A stretch of 64,000 nt of DNA. Origin: SAR116 cluster bacterium AG-390-L20 (GTDB lineage Bacteria > Pseudomonadota > Alphaproteobacteria > Puniceispirillales > Marisalimonadaceae). Under the pieces are notes generated by a model that saw only the letters and a list, made by a program, of their open reading frames with translations, searched no databases and was not told the DNA's origin. The translations under genes were made by a program, and so were the position numbers. The DNA is taken from positions 150,146 to 214,145 of the forward strand of contig QCHB01000003.1 in NCBI GenBank assembly GCA_003278095.1, given 5' to 3'. Of the stretch, positions 34,138 to 43,929 are shown in pieces. Position 1 is the stretch's first letter; every line of letters begins with the position of its first letter.

Positions 34138-35433
34138 CTACTTTCTAAAGTCAGGATATGCTTCCATACCAACTTCAGCTAAATCAACGCCTTCGAGTTC
34201 TTCTTCCTCTGTAACGCGTATTCCAATAGTTAATTTAATAATATACCAAACAATAGCAGAGGCTATTATTGTAAATGCACCAATTGCGAATATTCCATAT
34301 AATTGTGCACCTAAAGTTGCATCTGAGTTTGAGAGAATTACAGCGATAGTTCCCCATATTCCAGCAAACAGATGAACAGGTATAGCGCCAACGACATCGT
34401 CAATTTTTAATTTATCTAACATTGGGATAGTTAAAACAACTATTAATCCACCTACTGCACCAATAAATATTGCTAACATTGGAGATGGAGCTAGTGGCTC
34501 AGCTGTTATTGCTACTAATCCACCTAATGCGCCGTTTAACGCCATAGTTAAATCTGTCTTTTTGTAGAATAACATTGTTAAAATTAAAGCTACAACTACA
34601 CCACCAGCAGCCGCCAAGTTTGTGTTAATATAAATATTTGAAATAGCAGCCACATCAGCGCCTGATCCCATCGCCAATTGTGACCCACCATTAAAACCGA
34701 ACCAACCAAACCATAATATAAAAGTACCTAAAGTAGCTAAAGGAAGGTTTGAGCCAGGCATTGGATTAACACTTCCATCATCAGAATATTTACCTTTTCT
34801 AGCACCTAGTATAATTGCACCAGTAAGAGCTGCCCAACCGCCAACTCCGTGAACAATAGAAGAGCCAGCAAAATCTAAGAAACCAGCTTCACTTAGATAT
34901 CCGCCACCCCAAGACCATGAACCTTGAATAGGGTAAATAAAACCACACAATAAAACTACAAACACAAAAAAAGCTTTTAATTTAACTCTTTCTGCAACAG
35001 CTCCACTAACTATTGAAGCAGCTGTAGCACAGAATACCATTTGGAACCACCAGTCAGATCCTGAAGAATATGTTGCGTCATTTTCACCACCAAATGTTTC
35101 ACCGTCAGAAGGGCCCCAAATTGCAAATGAACCGATCCAACCGGATACATCCATGTACATTAAGTTGTAACCAACTACCGCAAACATAATTCCGGCTATT
35201 GAATATAAACCAATATTTTTTGCGCATTGTACTACAGCATTTTTAGCTCTAACTAGACCTGTTTCTAACATACAAAAACCAGCGGCCATAAGCATTACCA
35301 AGAAACCATGTACCAGAAATGAAAAGGAATTAAAAATGTATGCTGTCTCAGCATCAGGTGCTGCAGAGACAACACTCGTAAAACTTATTATTATTGCAGG
35401 TATTAATAAAAATATCCTGATTAAATTAGACAT
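34138..35433 (-). CDS. amtB: Ammonium transporter
   Basis: Ammonium channel of 431 residues with a cleavable signal-like start (IRIFLLIPAIIISFTSVVSAAPD) and eleven hydrophobic segments. Signature segments are FLVMLMAAGFCMLETGLVRAKN, GSSIVHGVGGWAALTGAIILGARKG with the first pore histidine, and VGAIPVHLFAGIWGTIAV with the second. It imports ammonium into the cytoplasm. The usual partner glnK is not next to it; a GlnE-like gene lies 143 bases upstream on the same strand. It is convergent with gdhA. Confidence 0.95.
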   Translation of the reverse strand: MSNLIRIFLLIPAIIISFTSVVSAAPDAETAYIFNSFSFLVHGFLVMLMAAGFCMLETGLVRAKNAVVQCAKNIGLYSIAGIMFAVVGYNLMYMDVSGWIGSFAIWGPSDGETFGGENDATYSSGSDWWFQMVFCATAASIVSGAVAERVKLKAFFVFVVLLCGFIYPIQGSWSWGGGYLSEAGFLDFAGSSIVHGVGGWAALTGAIILGARKGKYSDDGSVNPMPGSNLPLATLGTFILWFGWFGFNGGSQLAMGSGADVAAISNIYINTNLAAAGGVVVALILTMLFYKKTDLTMALNGALGGLVAITAEPLAPSPMLAIFIGAVGGLIVVLTIPMLDKLKIDDVVGAIPVHLFAGIWGTIAVILSNSDATLGAQLYGIFAIGAFTIIASAIVWYIIKLTIGIRVTEEEELEGVDLAEVGMEAYPDFRK

Positions 35434-35576
35434 AATAACTCTCCGTTTAAATTGAACCTATCTACAATCTCTGTAATAAGAATATTAATAAAGGTTAAAA
35501 AAACCGGGAAGTGGACATAGCCAATTCTGCATAAAAATTAGGCGTTAAATATTAATTATAATTAATATGATTAAAT

Positions 35577-37118
35577 TTAAGACAAATTTATTTTATTAAC
35601 TTTATCAATAGCAGTTGTCTTATTAGAATCTATTATGTAGTTAAGTATCTTGAATATTTCAATTTTACTTTGATTTACATAAGCTTTCAAAGACCCTAAA
35701 TCTCTAGTAATGGTTTCTTTAATCAATAAATTAACAGCTTGTTTTGGAAGATTGTCTTGTTTGTTTTCTAAAAAACATATGTTAACTACCTGATCAATCT
35801 TAAAATAAAGGTTCTCTATTTTTTTAAATAAAATTAGTTTTTTACTAACTTCAAATTTTTCAATGAGATATGACTTATTTTGATAAAAAAAGTTTAAAAA
35901 CTCAATATCTCGTTGTCCTCCACCAACATATTTTGTTTCAAACCATTTAATAGATCTTTTCTTTAGAACATGTCCATCTGTTTGGTTTACGTAAGTTCTC
36001 ATCATTGCAATTTCATGTGCAATTTCTTTATCTGAAATATTAATTGTTTTTAATTTTTCTAATAGTTTTGATGTTTTGGCATTAAAATTATTTTCATTAA
36101 TTATTCTAGTCTTTTTTAAAGCTAATTTTTCCCAACAAAATGAATTTTCCTGATGATATTTTTTAAAATTATCATAAGTACATACTACTGGTCCTTCTTT
36201 ACCAGATGGTCTAAGTTTTGTATCAACTTCATACATCAAACCTTCGGTTGTTTTTGAAGACAGCATTCTAATAAGTTGACGAAATAATTCGATGTAAACT
36301 TTTTGTGTAGAATTATTATTAGAATTTTTACCATCATAAATAAAAACCAAATCAAGATCTGAGTTTGCAGTCATTGATAAGGTTGCAAATCTTCCATATG
36401 CAACAATACTATAACTTAAATTGTCAATCTTGTACTTTTTGATTATTCTAGATTCAGCTATTTTCAAAGTAGTATCAAAAGTTGCTTGGGCAAGTAGTGA
36501 AAACTCTTGAGACGCTCTATCTATATTTATTTCATGATTAATCAAAGCAAAAATGATTTGAAATTTAAGTAATCGATGACTTTGCCTTAGTGTGTCTAAA
36601 AGAACTTCTTCATCAAGATTATTAATACTTATTTTATCTAAATAATTTTTATAATAGGTAATGTTACCATTTAGTCTTATTGCATAATCAGGTTGTAAAA
36701 TTTCTAGCGTTTTTACATCTTCTTTTACAAGACTAGTAACGTATCCCGAAAATAAAAACACTTTTACTAAGTTTTTGTATACAATTTTGTTTTTTGACAA
36801 AGTTTCTATATAAGGAAAATTAAAAATTATTTCATTAGTAAATCGAAGAAGTTGATATAGCCCCTCTTTTTTTAGTTTTGATTGATGAACTATTGGAATT
36901 ATCTCATCAAAAAAAAAGTATAAATTTGTTGTAATTACTTTAGATATTTTATTGTTAAAATAATTTTTAAAAAGATCAATTGTTGAGGATAACTTTAGTT
37001 TGTCAGAATCTTGAATTTTTCTAATAATTTCTAAATTAGAATGATTTGATTCACTTTCTTTATCTTGTGCCAAAGGGAGGTTAATAGGAATGTGAAGTTT
37101 TTTATAAAGCATTAACAA
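35577..37118 (-). CDS. glnE: Half-length GlnE-like nucleotidyltransferase (glutamine synthetase adenylyltransferase)
   Basis: Protein of 513 residues with one nucleotidyltransferase domain and a helical C-terminal domain. The catalytic acids are Asp254 and Asp256 in SDLDLVFIYD and Asp299 in YEVDTKLRPSGKEGP, followed by WEKLALKKTRI. These match the C-terminal, adenylylating domain of GlnE (SDLDLVF, D.RLRPSG..G) better than the N-terminal de-adenylylating domain (SDIDLIF, D.RLRPFG). Normal GlnE is about 950 residues with both domains, and no second half is present on either side. It would therefore adenylylate but not reactivate glutamine synthetase, or another protein does the reverse step. 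It is divergent from fbp and upstream of amtB. Confidence 0.8.
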   Translation of the reverse strand: MLMLYKKLHIPINLPLAQDKESESNHSNLEIIRKIQDSDKLKLSSTIDLFKNYFNNKISKVITTNLYFFFDEIIPIVHQSKLKKEGLYQLLRFTNEIIFNFPYIETLSKNKIVYKNLVKVFLFSGYVTSLVKEDVKTLEILQPDYAIRLNGNITYYKNYLDKISINNLDEEVLLDTLRQSHRLLKFQIIFALINHEINIDRASQEFSLLAQATFDTTLKIAESRIIKKYKIDNLSYSIVAYGRFATLSMTANSDLDLVFIYDGKNSNNNSTQKVYIELFRQLIRMLSSKTTEGLMYEVDTKLRPSGKEGPVVCTYDNFKKYHQENSFCWEKLALKKTRIINENNFNAKTSKLLEKLKTINISDKEIAHEIAMMRTYVNQTDGHVLKKRSIKWFETKYVGGGQRDIEFLNFFYQNKSYLIEKFEVSKKLILFKKIENLYFKIDQVVNICFLENKQDNLPKQAVNLLIKETITRDLGSLKAYVNQSKIEIFKILNYIIDSNKTTAIDKVNKINLS

Positions 37119-37243
37119 ACCAATAATTAATTCGTTATATTTATGTTAAACTAACACATAAATTAATATAGTTTCAATATTCAAAAAATTGGGCTAATTG
37201 TAAAAAAAGTGAACAAAGATTTTTGATTGAGAGTAATTTAAAC

Positions 37244-38197
37244 ATGTACCTAAATAATTATTTATCAAAATACCGTAATGAAAACGATTTATCTCTGATT
37301 ATTACCTCTCTTGCAAATGCTGCGATAGAAATTTCTAAAACTATAAGAAATATAAAAAAAGTTAATAACAATTTTAGTACTAGCAAAACACTCAATAAAG
37401 ATGGTGACGTTCAAAAGCCCTTGGATATAACTGCAGATGAAATTTTAATTAATTTTTTAAAAAAATCGCCTGTTTCTGGATATGCTTCAGAGGAACAAGA
37501 AGGATTTATTGACTTTAAAAATAATAATAATTTTATAGTATTTGCAGACCCACTTGATGGTTCTAGTAATATTGATGTTAATGTATCTATTGGAACTATT
37601 TTTTCAATAATGAACAAAAATAAATTAGCTTTAGAAAAAGCATTTATTCAAAAAGGAAGTAATCAAAAAGCATCTGGTTTTTTTGTTTATGGACCTCAAA
37701 CTACTTTATTTATTACAATTGGGCATGGAACAGCATTATTTGCTTTGGACGAACTTAAAAATCAATTTTATTTAATTAAAGAGAAGATTATAATACCAAA
37801 ATCAACTTCTGAATTTGCTATAAATGCGGCTTATCAAAGATTTTGGAATAGTGCCACATCTAAATATATTAAAAATTGTCAGGATGGAGAAGAAGGTCCG
37901 AGAAAAAAGAATTTTGGAATGAGATGGGTAGGATCTTTAATTGCTGATGCAAGTCGAATTTTCATTAGGGGAGGTATATTTTTATATCCAGCAGATGACA
38001 GAAAGAAATATAAAGAGGGTAGGTTACGATTAACATATGAAGCTAATCCACTAGCATTTTTAGTTGAAGAAGCTAAAGGAAAAGCTACTGATGGCAATGA
38101 AAGTATATTGAATTTAGAAGTAAGAGAGATTCACCAAAGATCGCCTTTAATTTTTGGTTCCTCAGAAGAAGTTTTGGAATTTAAAAAATTTTATTGA
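37244..38197 (+). CDS. fbp: Class I fructose-1,6-bisphosphatase
   Basis: Enzyme of about 317 residues releasing phosphate from fructose 1,6-bisphosphate. The metal and phosphate motif is FADPLDGSSNIDVN, the substrate loop KNFGMRWVGSLIADASRIFIRGG is typical of class I, and RLTYEANPLAFLVEEAKGKATDG ends the active site. The ATG at 37244 is preferred over an upstream TTG at 37223 because GAGAG precedes it at a fitting distance. It heads a sugar-phosphate run (fbp, tkt, pgk, gap, rpe, gph) on the plus strand. Confidence 0.93.
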   Translation: MYLNNYLSKYRNENDLSLIITSLANAAIEISKTIRNIKKVNNNFSTSKTLNKDGDVQKPLDITADEILINFLKKSPVSGYASEEQEGFIDFKNNNNFIVFADPLDGSSNIDVNVSIGTIFSIMNKNKLALEKAFIQKGSNQKASGFFVYGPQTTLFITIGHGTALFALDELKNQFYLIKEKIIIPKSTSEFAINAAYQRFWNSATSKYIKNCQDGEEGPRKKNFGMRWVGSLIADASRIFIRGGIFLYPADDRKKYKEGRLRLTYEANPLAFLVEEAKGKATDGNESILNLEVREIHQRSPLIFGSSEEVLEFKKFY

Positions 38198-38295
38198 AAT
38201 ATTCAAATAAATAGAAAACTTTTATGTAATTTTTTATGTATAAATGGTATGGATATTTAAATTATTTCATCTAAATTTTTTAGGAGTAAATTTAA

Positions 38296-40284
38296 ATGCA
38301 AAGCCAGAGAAAATCTAATGAAAAAATAATCACACAAATGGCTGATGCAATTAGATTTTTATCCATGGACGCAGTACAGGCAGCAAATTCAGGTCACCCT
38401 GGAATGCCTATGGGAATGGCAGATGTCGCTACTATACTTTTTAAAGATTTCATAAATATTTATCCTAAAAAACCAGACTGGCCAGATCGAGACAGATTCG
38501 TTTTATCAGCTGGTCATGGATCAATGCTTCTGTACGCTCTTCATTATCTTTTAGGATATGAAGATATGCCTATAGAGAATATCAAAAACTTTAGGCAGTT
38601 AAATTACAACACAGCAGGTCACCCCGAGTTTGGACATGCAAAAGGCATAGAGACTACAACTGGTCCTTTAGGACAAGGGTTAGCCACTGCCGTGGGAATG
38701 GCTTTAAGTGAAAAACTATTATCTTCTAGGTTTGGTTCAAATTTAGTAAATCATTACACATACGTAATAGCTGGAGATGGTTGCCTTCAGGAAGGAATTA
38801 GTCACGAAGCTATTGAATTTTCAGGGCACTTAAAACTTTCAAAATTAGTAGTACTTTGGGATGATAACAATATTTCAATTGATGGTTCCACAAATCTATC
38901 TAACTCTGCCAACCAAATTTCTAGATTTAAGGCAGCAGGTTGGCATACTCAAGCGATAGATGGTCATAATCATAATGAGATTGAAAAAGCTCTCATTAAC
39001 GCAAAAAAATCAAGAAGACCGTCACTTATTGCTTGTAAAACAACAATTGGATATGGCGCACCAAGTTTGGCTGGAACCTCCAAGACACACGGAGCACCTT
39101 TAGGAGTAGATGAAATCATTGCTACGAGAAAAGCATTGGCATGGGCAAATAAACCGTTTGAAATACCCTCCGAAATCTTAAATAAATGGAAAAAAACAAC
39201 ACAACGATCACACGAGCTATTTAAAACGTGGACAAAAAAATTTGAAAACAGTACTAAAAAGAATAGATTTAAGACATTTATAAATGGAACTATTTCTAAG
39301 TCTTATGATAAAAAAATCAACTTATTTATAAAACAAATGAAACAAGAAATGCCCAAGTTAGCTACTCGACAATCTAGCCAAAAAACTCTTGAAATTATAA
39401 ATCAAGTTATAGGTAATACAATTGGCGGTTCAGCAGATCTTACTGGATCAAATTTGACTAAAACAAGCAAAATGAAAACTGTTTCTTCTAGAAAAGTTTA
39501 TGGTGATTATATTCATTACGGAATTAGAGAGCATGCAATGGGATCTATAATGAATGGTATAGCTCTACATAAAGGCTTCATCCCGTATGGGGGAACTTTC
39601 TTAGTATTTAGTGATTATATGAGGTCATCTATTAGGCTTTCTGCATTAATGTCTTTGAAAGTAATTTATGTGTTAACGCACGATTCTATTGGGCTTGGTG
39701 AAGATGGGCCAACTCATCAACCAATAGAGCATTTAGCTATATTAAGATCTACACCAAATCTAAATTTAATAAGACCAGCTGACACCGTTGAGACCGCTGA
39801 AGCGTGGGACATAGCACTTAGAACTAACGGTCCAACAGTTCTGGCTCTTTCAAGGCAGGGTTTAAAAGCTTTTCGTTGTGAAAAATCGTCTGAAAACAAA
39901 GTTTCTAGAGGTGGTTATCTAGTAAATGATATTTCTTCAAGAAGAGATCTAACTCTCATAGCTACTGGATCAGAGGTTGAATTAGCGATAGAGGCGTCTA
40001 ATTTGTTAAAACAAGACGGTATTAAAGTAGCTGTTGTTTCTCTTCCTTGTTGGGAATTATTTGATAAGCAAAATGATGATTATAAACTTAAAGTTTTAGG
40101 TAATAGTCCTCGTATTGCTATTGAAGCTGCTTGTGAAATGGGATGGAGCAAATATATTGGAGAAGGTGGTTTATTTATAGGTATGAGTAGTTTTGGAGCT
40201 TCAGGGCCAGCTCCCGATCTTTATAAACACTTTGGTATTACTTCAGAAGCTATAGTAGAACAAGCAAGATCGTTTTTTAAATAA
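38296..40284 (+). CDS. tkt: Transketolase
   Basis: ThDP enzyme of 662 residues moving two-carbon units between sugar phosphates. N-terminal ANSGHPGMPMG, the ThDP motif AGDGCLQEGISHEA with later DDNNISIDG, and the pyrimidine-domain glutamate in YGIREHAMGSIMNG are standard, as are HDSIGLGEDGPTHQPIEHL and RPADTVETAEAW. Length is as usual. It follows fbp by 98 bases and precedes pgk by 30, fitting the non-oxidative pentose-phosphate or Calvin-type interconversions. Confidence 0.95.
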   Translation: MQSQRKSNEKIITQMADAIRFLSMDAVQAANSGHPGMPMGMADVATILFKDFINIYPKKPDWPDRDRFVLSAGHGSMLLYALHYLLGYEDMPIENIKNFRQLNYNTAGHPEFGHAKGIETTTGPLGQGLATAVGMALSEKLLSSRFGSNLVNHYTYVIAGDGCLQEGISHEAIEFSGHLKLSKLVVLWDDNNISIDGSTNLSNSANQISRFKAAGWHTQAIDGHNHNEIEKALINAKKSRRPSLIACKTTIGYGAPSLAGTSKTHGAPLGVDEIIATRKALAWANKPFEIPSEILNKWKKTTQRSHELFKTWTKKFENSTKKNRFKTFINGTISKSYDKKINLFIKQMKQEMPKLATRQSSQKTLEIINQVIGNTIGGSADLTGSNLTKTSKMKTVSSRKVYGDYIHYGIREHAMGSIMNGIALHKGFIPYGGTFLVFSDYMRSSIRLSALMSLKVIYVLTHDSIGLGEDGPTHQPIEHLAILRSTPNLNLIRPADTVETAEAWDIALRTNGPTVLALSRQGLKAFRCEKSSENKVSRGGYLVNDISSRRDLTLIATGSEVELAIEASNLLKQDGIKVAVVSLPCWELFDKQNDDYKLKVLGNSPRIAIEAACEMGWSKYIGEGGLFIGMSSFGASGPAPDLYKHFGITSEAIVEQARSFFK

Positions 40285-40314
40285 AATCTAACTCACATTA
40301 AGAAAATTATTAAA

Positions 40315-41517
40315 ATGACTTCTTCAATAAAAAGTATAATGAACGAAAACGTACTTGATAAGACAGTATTGGTTCGAGCTGATTTAAATATACCTATGTC
40401 TAATGGAAATATTTCAGATCAGTCACGTGTTGAAAGAGTGATACCAACTATCAACTTTTTGAAATCGTCTGGTGCAAAAATAGTCATATGCAGTCATCTA
40501 GGAAGACCAAATGGAAAATATAATAAAAACTATACTTTAAAACCTCTAGTAGAAATTTTATCGAATATTTTAGAAACAAATGTTCGCTTTAGCAACTCTT
40601 GTTTAGGTCAAGAAGCTCTAGAAATAAAAACTAGTTTAAAAGCAGGAGAAATTCTTTTACTTGAGAATGTTCGTTTTCATGAAGAAGAAATAAATAACAG
40701 TCTTAGCTTTGCAAAAAAATTATCTGAGGGTTGTGATTTATTTGTAAATGATGCTTTTTCTTGCTCTCATAGAGCGCATTCAAGTTTGCATGCCATTACA
40801 AATTTTCTACCTTCATATTCAGGCAAATTGATGGATGAAGAAATAAAAGCCTTAACATCTGTCTTAAGTTCTCCAATAAAACCAGTAGCTGCCTTGGTTG
40901 GAGGTGCAAAAATTTCTACAAAAATAAATATTATTGAATACTTAATAACGAAGATGGATTATTTAATAATTGGTGGAGCAATGGCAAATACTTTTCTTGT
41001 AGCTGAGGGCTTGGATGTTGGAAAAAGTCTTTTTGAAAAAGATTCTGTAAATATTGCAAAGTCAATTTTGAAAGAAAGTAAAAAAATAAATTGTGAAATA
41101 ATACTGCCTATTGATGTAGTAGTGTCAAAATCTTTTGAAAAAAATGGAAACACTAAAATCGTATCATCGAATATGATACCTTTAGATATGATGGCGCTTG
41201 ATGTTGGCCCAAAGTCAATAAAAAAAATAAGTTCTATTTTTGAAAATATTAAAACCTTATTGTGGAATGGTCCACTTGGTGCTTTTGAATTAGAACCTTT
41301 TGGTGAAGGTACTTTTTCATTGGCAAGACTGGCATCAAATTTAACTGCAAGTAACAATTTAATTACAGTAGCAGGTGGGGGCGATACATCCTCAGCTTTA
41401 AATAAAGCAGGCGTCAGTGATACATTTACATATATTTCATCGGCTGGTGGCGCTTTTCTTGAGTGGTTAGAAGGTATAGAGTTGCCAGCAATATCGGTAT
41501 TGAGTAATAATAAATAA
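40315..41517 (+). CDS. pgk: Phosphoglycerate kinase
   Basis: Kinase of 400 residues interconverting 1,3-bisphosphoglycerate and 3-phosphoglycerate. LVRADLNIPMSNG, SHLGRPNG, FVNDAFSCSHRAHSS and the C-terminal GGGDTSSALNKAG with SSAGGAFLEWLEG are the standard motifs. The gene lies between tkt and gap in the operon. Confidence 0.95.
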   Translation: MTSSIKSIMNENVLDKTVLVRADLNIPMSNGNISDQSRVERVIPTINFLKSSGAKIVICSHLGRPNGKYNKNYTLKPLVEILSNILETNVRFSNSCLGQEALEIKTSLKAGEILLLENVRFHEEEINNSLSFAKKLSEGCDLFVNDAFSCSHRAHSSLHAITNFLPSYSGKLMDEEIKALTSVLSSPIKPVAALVGGAKISTKINIIEYLITKMDYLIIGGAMANTFLVAEGLDVGKSLFEKDSVNIAKSILKESKKINCEIILPIDVVVSKSFEKNGNTKIVSSNMIPLDMMALDVGPKSIKKISSIFENIKTLLWNGPLGAFELEPFGEGTFSLARLASNLTASNNLITVAGGGDTSSALNKAGVSDTFTYISSAGGAFLEWLEGIELPAISVLSNNK

Positions 41518-41541
41518 TTATATTTTTTGAGAGGAAATAAA

Positions 41542-42549
41542 ATGTCTGTTAGAGTCTCTATTAATGGTTTTGGTAGAATTGGAAGGAATATTTTAAGAGC
41601 TATAATAGAATCGGGTAGGGACGATATTAAAGTCGTTGGAATTAACGATTTGGGTCCTGTTGAAACAAATGCTCATTTGTTAAGATATGATACAGTGCAT
41701 GGAAGGTTCCCAGCTGATGTCAAAGTTAGTATTGATACTATTGATGTAGGTAAAGGGCCAATAAAAGTGACATCTATTAGAGATCCAAAAGACCTTCCAT
41801 GGAAACAACTTGATGTTGATATTGCAATGGAGTGTACTGGAATTTTTGCTAGCCGTGAAAAAGCTTCAATGCATCTAGTAGCTGGCGCAAAAAGAGTCTT
41901 AGTTTCAGCTCCAGCAACTGGAGCTGATTTGACTGTTGTCTATGGTGTAAATCATAATAAGTTAACTAAAGATCATCTAATAGTGTCTAATGCTTCTTGT
42001 ACAACGAACTGTCTAGCTCCAGTTGCAATGGTTATTAATCAGGGGGTAGGAATTTCTCAAGGATTTATGACTACAATTCATTCTTACACTGGTGATCAAC
42101 CAACACTAGATACTATGCATTCAGATATGTATAGAGCAAGAGCCGCTGCAGGTAATATGATACCAACATCAACTGGAGCTGCAAAAGCAGTAGGTTTAGT
42201 TTTACCAGAATTAAATGGAAAGTTAGATGGTGTCTCAATGAGAGTACCAACTCAAAATGTATCAGTTGTGGACTTTAAATTTAATGCTGCAAAATCCACC
42301 TCTGTAGATGAGATTAATAATCTTATTAAAAAAGCTACTAATAGTGAACTTAAAAATATTCTTGGATATACAGATGAACCTCTTGTATCAAGTGATTTTA
42401 ACCATGATTCAAGATCGTCAGTTTTTCATATGGACCAAACAAAGGTGATGGATGGATCATTTGTAAGAGTTTTAAGTTGGTATGATAATGAATGGGGTTT
42501 TTCTAACAGAATGTCAGATACAGCTGTGGCTATGAGCAAAACAATTTAG
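41542..42549 (+). CDS. gap: Glyceraldehyde-3-phosphate dehydrogenase, type I
   Basis: Dehydrogenase of 335 residues using glyceraldehyde 3-phosphate. The fold begins VSINGFGRIGRNILRA, the catalytic cysteine is in SNASCTTNCLAPVA, and the inorganic-phosphate loop reads STGAAKAVGLVLPEL; SWYDNEWGFSNRM ends the protein. The start is at 41542, with GAGAGG a proper distance before it; a TTG at 41527 would add five residues containing that sequence. Cofactor preference cannot be stated safely. Confidence 0.95.
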   Translation: MSVRVSINGFGRIGRNILRAIIESGRDDIKVVGINDLGPVETNAHLLRYDTVHGRFPADVKVSIDTIDVGKGPIKVTSIRDPKDLPWKQLDVDIAMECTGIFASREKASMHLVAGAKRVLVSAPATGADLTVVYGVNHNKLTKDHLIVSNASCTTNCLAPVAMVINQGVGISQGFMTTIHSYTGDQPTLDTMHSDMYRARAAAGNMIPTSTGAAKAVGLVLPELNGKLDGVSMRVPTQNVSVVDFKFNAAKSTSVDEINNLIKKATNSELKNILGYTDEPLVSSDFNHDSRSSVFHMDQTKVMDGSFVRVLSWYDNEWGFSNRMSDTAVAMSKTI

Positions 42550-42588
42550 TTTGTTGTTACTATTCTATTTTTGAAGGAAATAAATTAA

Positions 42589-43248
42589 ATGAAAGAAGTT
42601 ATTATTGCGCCTTCAATATTATCTGCTGATTTTGGTTCATTAGCAAATGATGTTAAACTGGTTGATGAAGCTGGTGCTGATTGGATACACTTAGATGTAA
42701 TGGATGGCCATTTTGTACCAAACCTTACTTTTGGTCCTCCAATTATTAAATCGATAAGACCATATTCTGAAAAACCTTTTGATGCACATCTCATGGTTAC
42801 AAACCCTGATGATTTATTAGAAGAATATGTAGCCGCTGGCGTTAACATGATTACTGTCCATAAGGAAGTTACTCCACATCTTGATAGAACTTTAACTAGA
42901 ATAAGAAATTTAGGTTGTAAAGCTGGAGTTTCTATAAATCCAGGAACATCTCTTTCTGGATTGGAATTCTTGTTAGAAAAACTTGATTTAATACTTATTA
43001 TGAGTGTTAACCCAGGATTTGGTGGGCAATCATTTATAAATTCTTCAATAGATAAAATTATAGCTGTTAGAGACTTGATTTCATGTAAACCTATAAATAT
43101 TCAAGTTGATGGAGGCATAAATAATGAAATTGCACCTCAAGTTATTAAAGCAGGCGCTAATGTATTAGTTGCTGGATCCGCTATTTTTTCAGGGTCTGAT
43201 CTTATAAGTTATCGAAAGAATATTGCTTCACTTCGATATATACCATAA
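42589..43248 (+). CDS. rpe: Ribulose-phosphate 3-epimerase
   Basis: Epimerase of 219 residues interconverting ribulose and xylulose 5-phosphate. The motifs APSILSADFGSL, HLDVMDGHFVPNLTFGPP, FDAHLMV, MSVNPGFGGQ and QVDGGINNE with GSAIF are all present, including the metal histidines and the two catalytic aspartates. AAGGA lies just ahead of the ATG. It follows gap by 39 bases and precedes the phosphatase gene by three. Confidence 0.95.
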   Translation: MKEVIIAPSILSADFGSLANDVKLVDEAGADWIHLDVMDGHFVPNLTFGPPIIKSIRPYSEKPFDAHLMVTNPDDLLEEYVAAGVNMITVHKEVTPHLDRTLTRIRNLGCKAGVSINPGTSLSGLEFLLEKLDLILIMSVNPGFGGQSFINSSIDKIIAVRDLISCKPINIQVDGGINNEIAPQVIKAGANVLVAGSAIFSGSDLISYRKNIASLRYIP

Positions 43249-43251
43249 ATT

Positions 43252-43929
43252 ATGGGGTATCTTAATTATAATATAATTTTTGATTTAGATGGGACTTTAG
43301 TTCATTCAGTTCCGGATATGCATAATGCAATAAATAAAACTTTAACCCAATATAAATTAGCAAATATATCAGAACAAAAGCTACAAACTTTTGTAGGAGA
43401 AGGAATGTTGTCTTTATCAAAAAAAGTAGTAGATTATTGTGGAGGCAATGAAAGTTTGTATGAAACTGTCTTTAAGAGTTATAGACAGAATTATTCGATT
43501 GAGCCTTATAAATATAGTACTCTAATGCCTGGCGTAATGAACGCTCTTAATTATTTTTATGACCAAAAAATTCCGATGGGAATATGTACTAATAAAAGAC
43601 AATTTGTTACTGAAAAACTAATTAAACAGATGAGTATAGACAAATTTTTTGACGTTGTCATTGGAGCACAAGATAATATACCACTGAAGCCAAAACCTGA
43701 CATGATTCAGTTAACAATTAATCAATTTAGTTCAATCAAGGGCTCTTTTTTTATGGTAGGTGATACTTCTAATGATATAGATGCTGCTAAATCTGCAAAT
43801 ATTAAGTCTATTGCCGTTAATGGAGGTTATACACACGTTGATATAAATTCTTTAGGTGCAGATTATACTTTAGACACAATGGAAGAGATTATTGATCTTT
43901 TTAGGTCATTTAAATTGGGTCCCAACTAA
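43252..43929 (+). CDS. gph: HAD-family phosphatase, probable phosphoglycolate phosphatase
   Basis: HAD hydrolase of 225 residues. The nucleophile is in IIFDLDGTLVHSVPDM, motif II is MGICTNKR, motif III lysine is in PLKPKPDMI, and motif IV is FMVGDTSNDIDAAKSANI. These fit phosphoglycolate phosphatase or a close relative that dephosphorylates a small sugar phosphate. It ends the sugar-phosphate operon, three bases after rpe, in the same rpe-gph order as many proteobacteria. It overlaps the convergent SDR gene by 20 bases. Confidence 0.85.
   Translation: MGYLNYNIIFDLDGTLVHSVPDMHNAINKTLTQYKLANISEQKLQTFVGEGMLSLSKKVVDYCGGNESLYETVFKSYRQNYSIEPYKYSTLMPGVMNALNYFYDQKIPMGICTNKRQFVTEKLIKQMSIDKFFDVVIGAQDNIPLKPKPDMIQLTINQFSSIKGSFFMVGDTSNDIDAAKSANIKSIAVNGGYTHVDINSLGADYTLDTMEEIIDLFRSFKLGPN

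Noticed and set aside
35434..35576. Sigma-54 promoter upstream of amtB
   Set aside because: TTGGC and TGGAC with GC elements occur on either strand, but the GG-to-GC spacing is not the required ten bases, so no sigma-54 site can be claimed.
37244..43929. A full Calvin cycle
   Set aside because: RuBisCO, phosphoribulokinase and aldolase are not in the window, so carbon fixation cannot be claimed.
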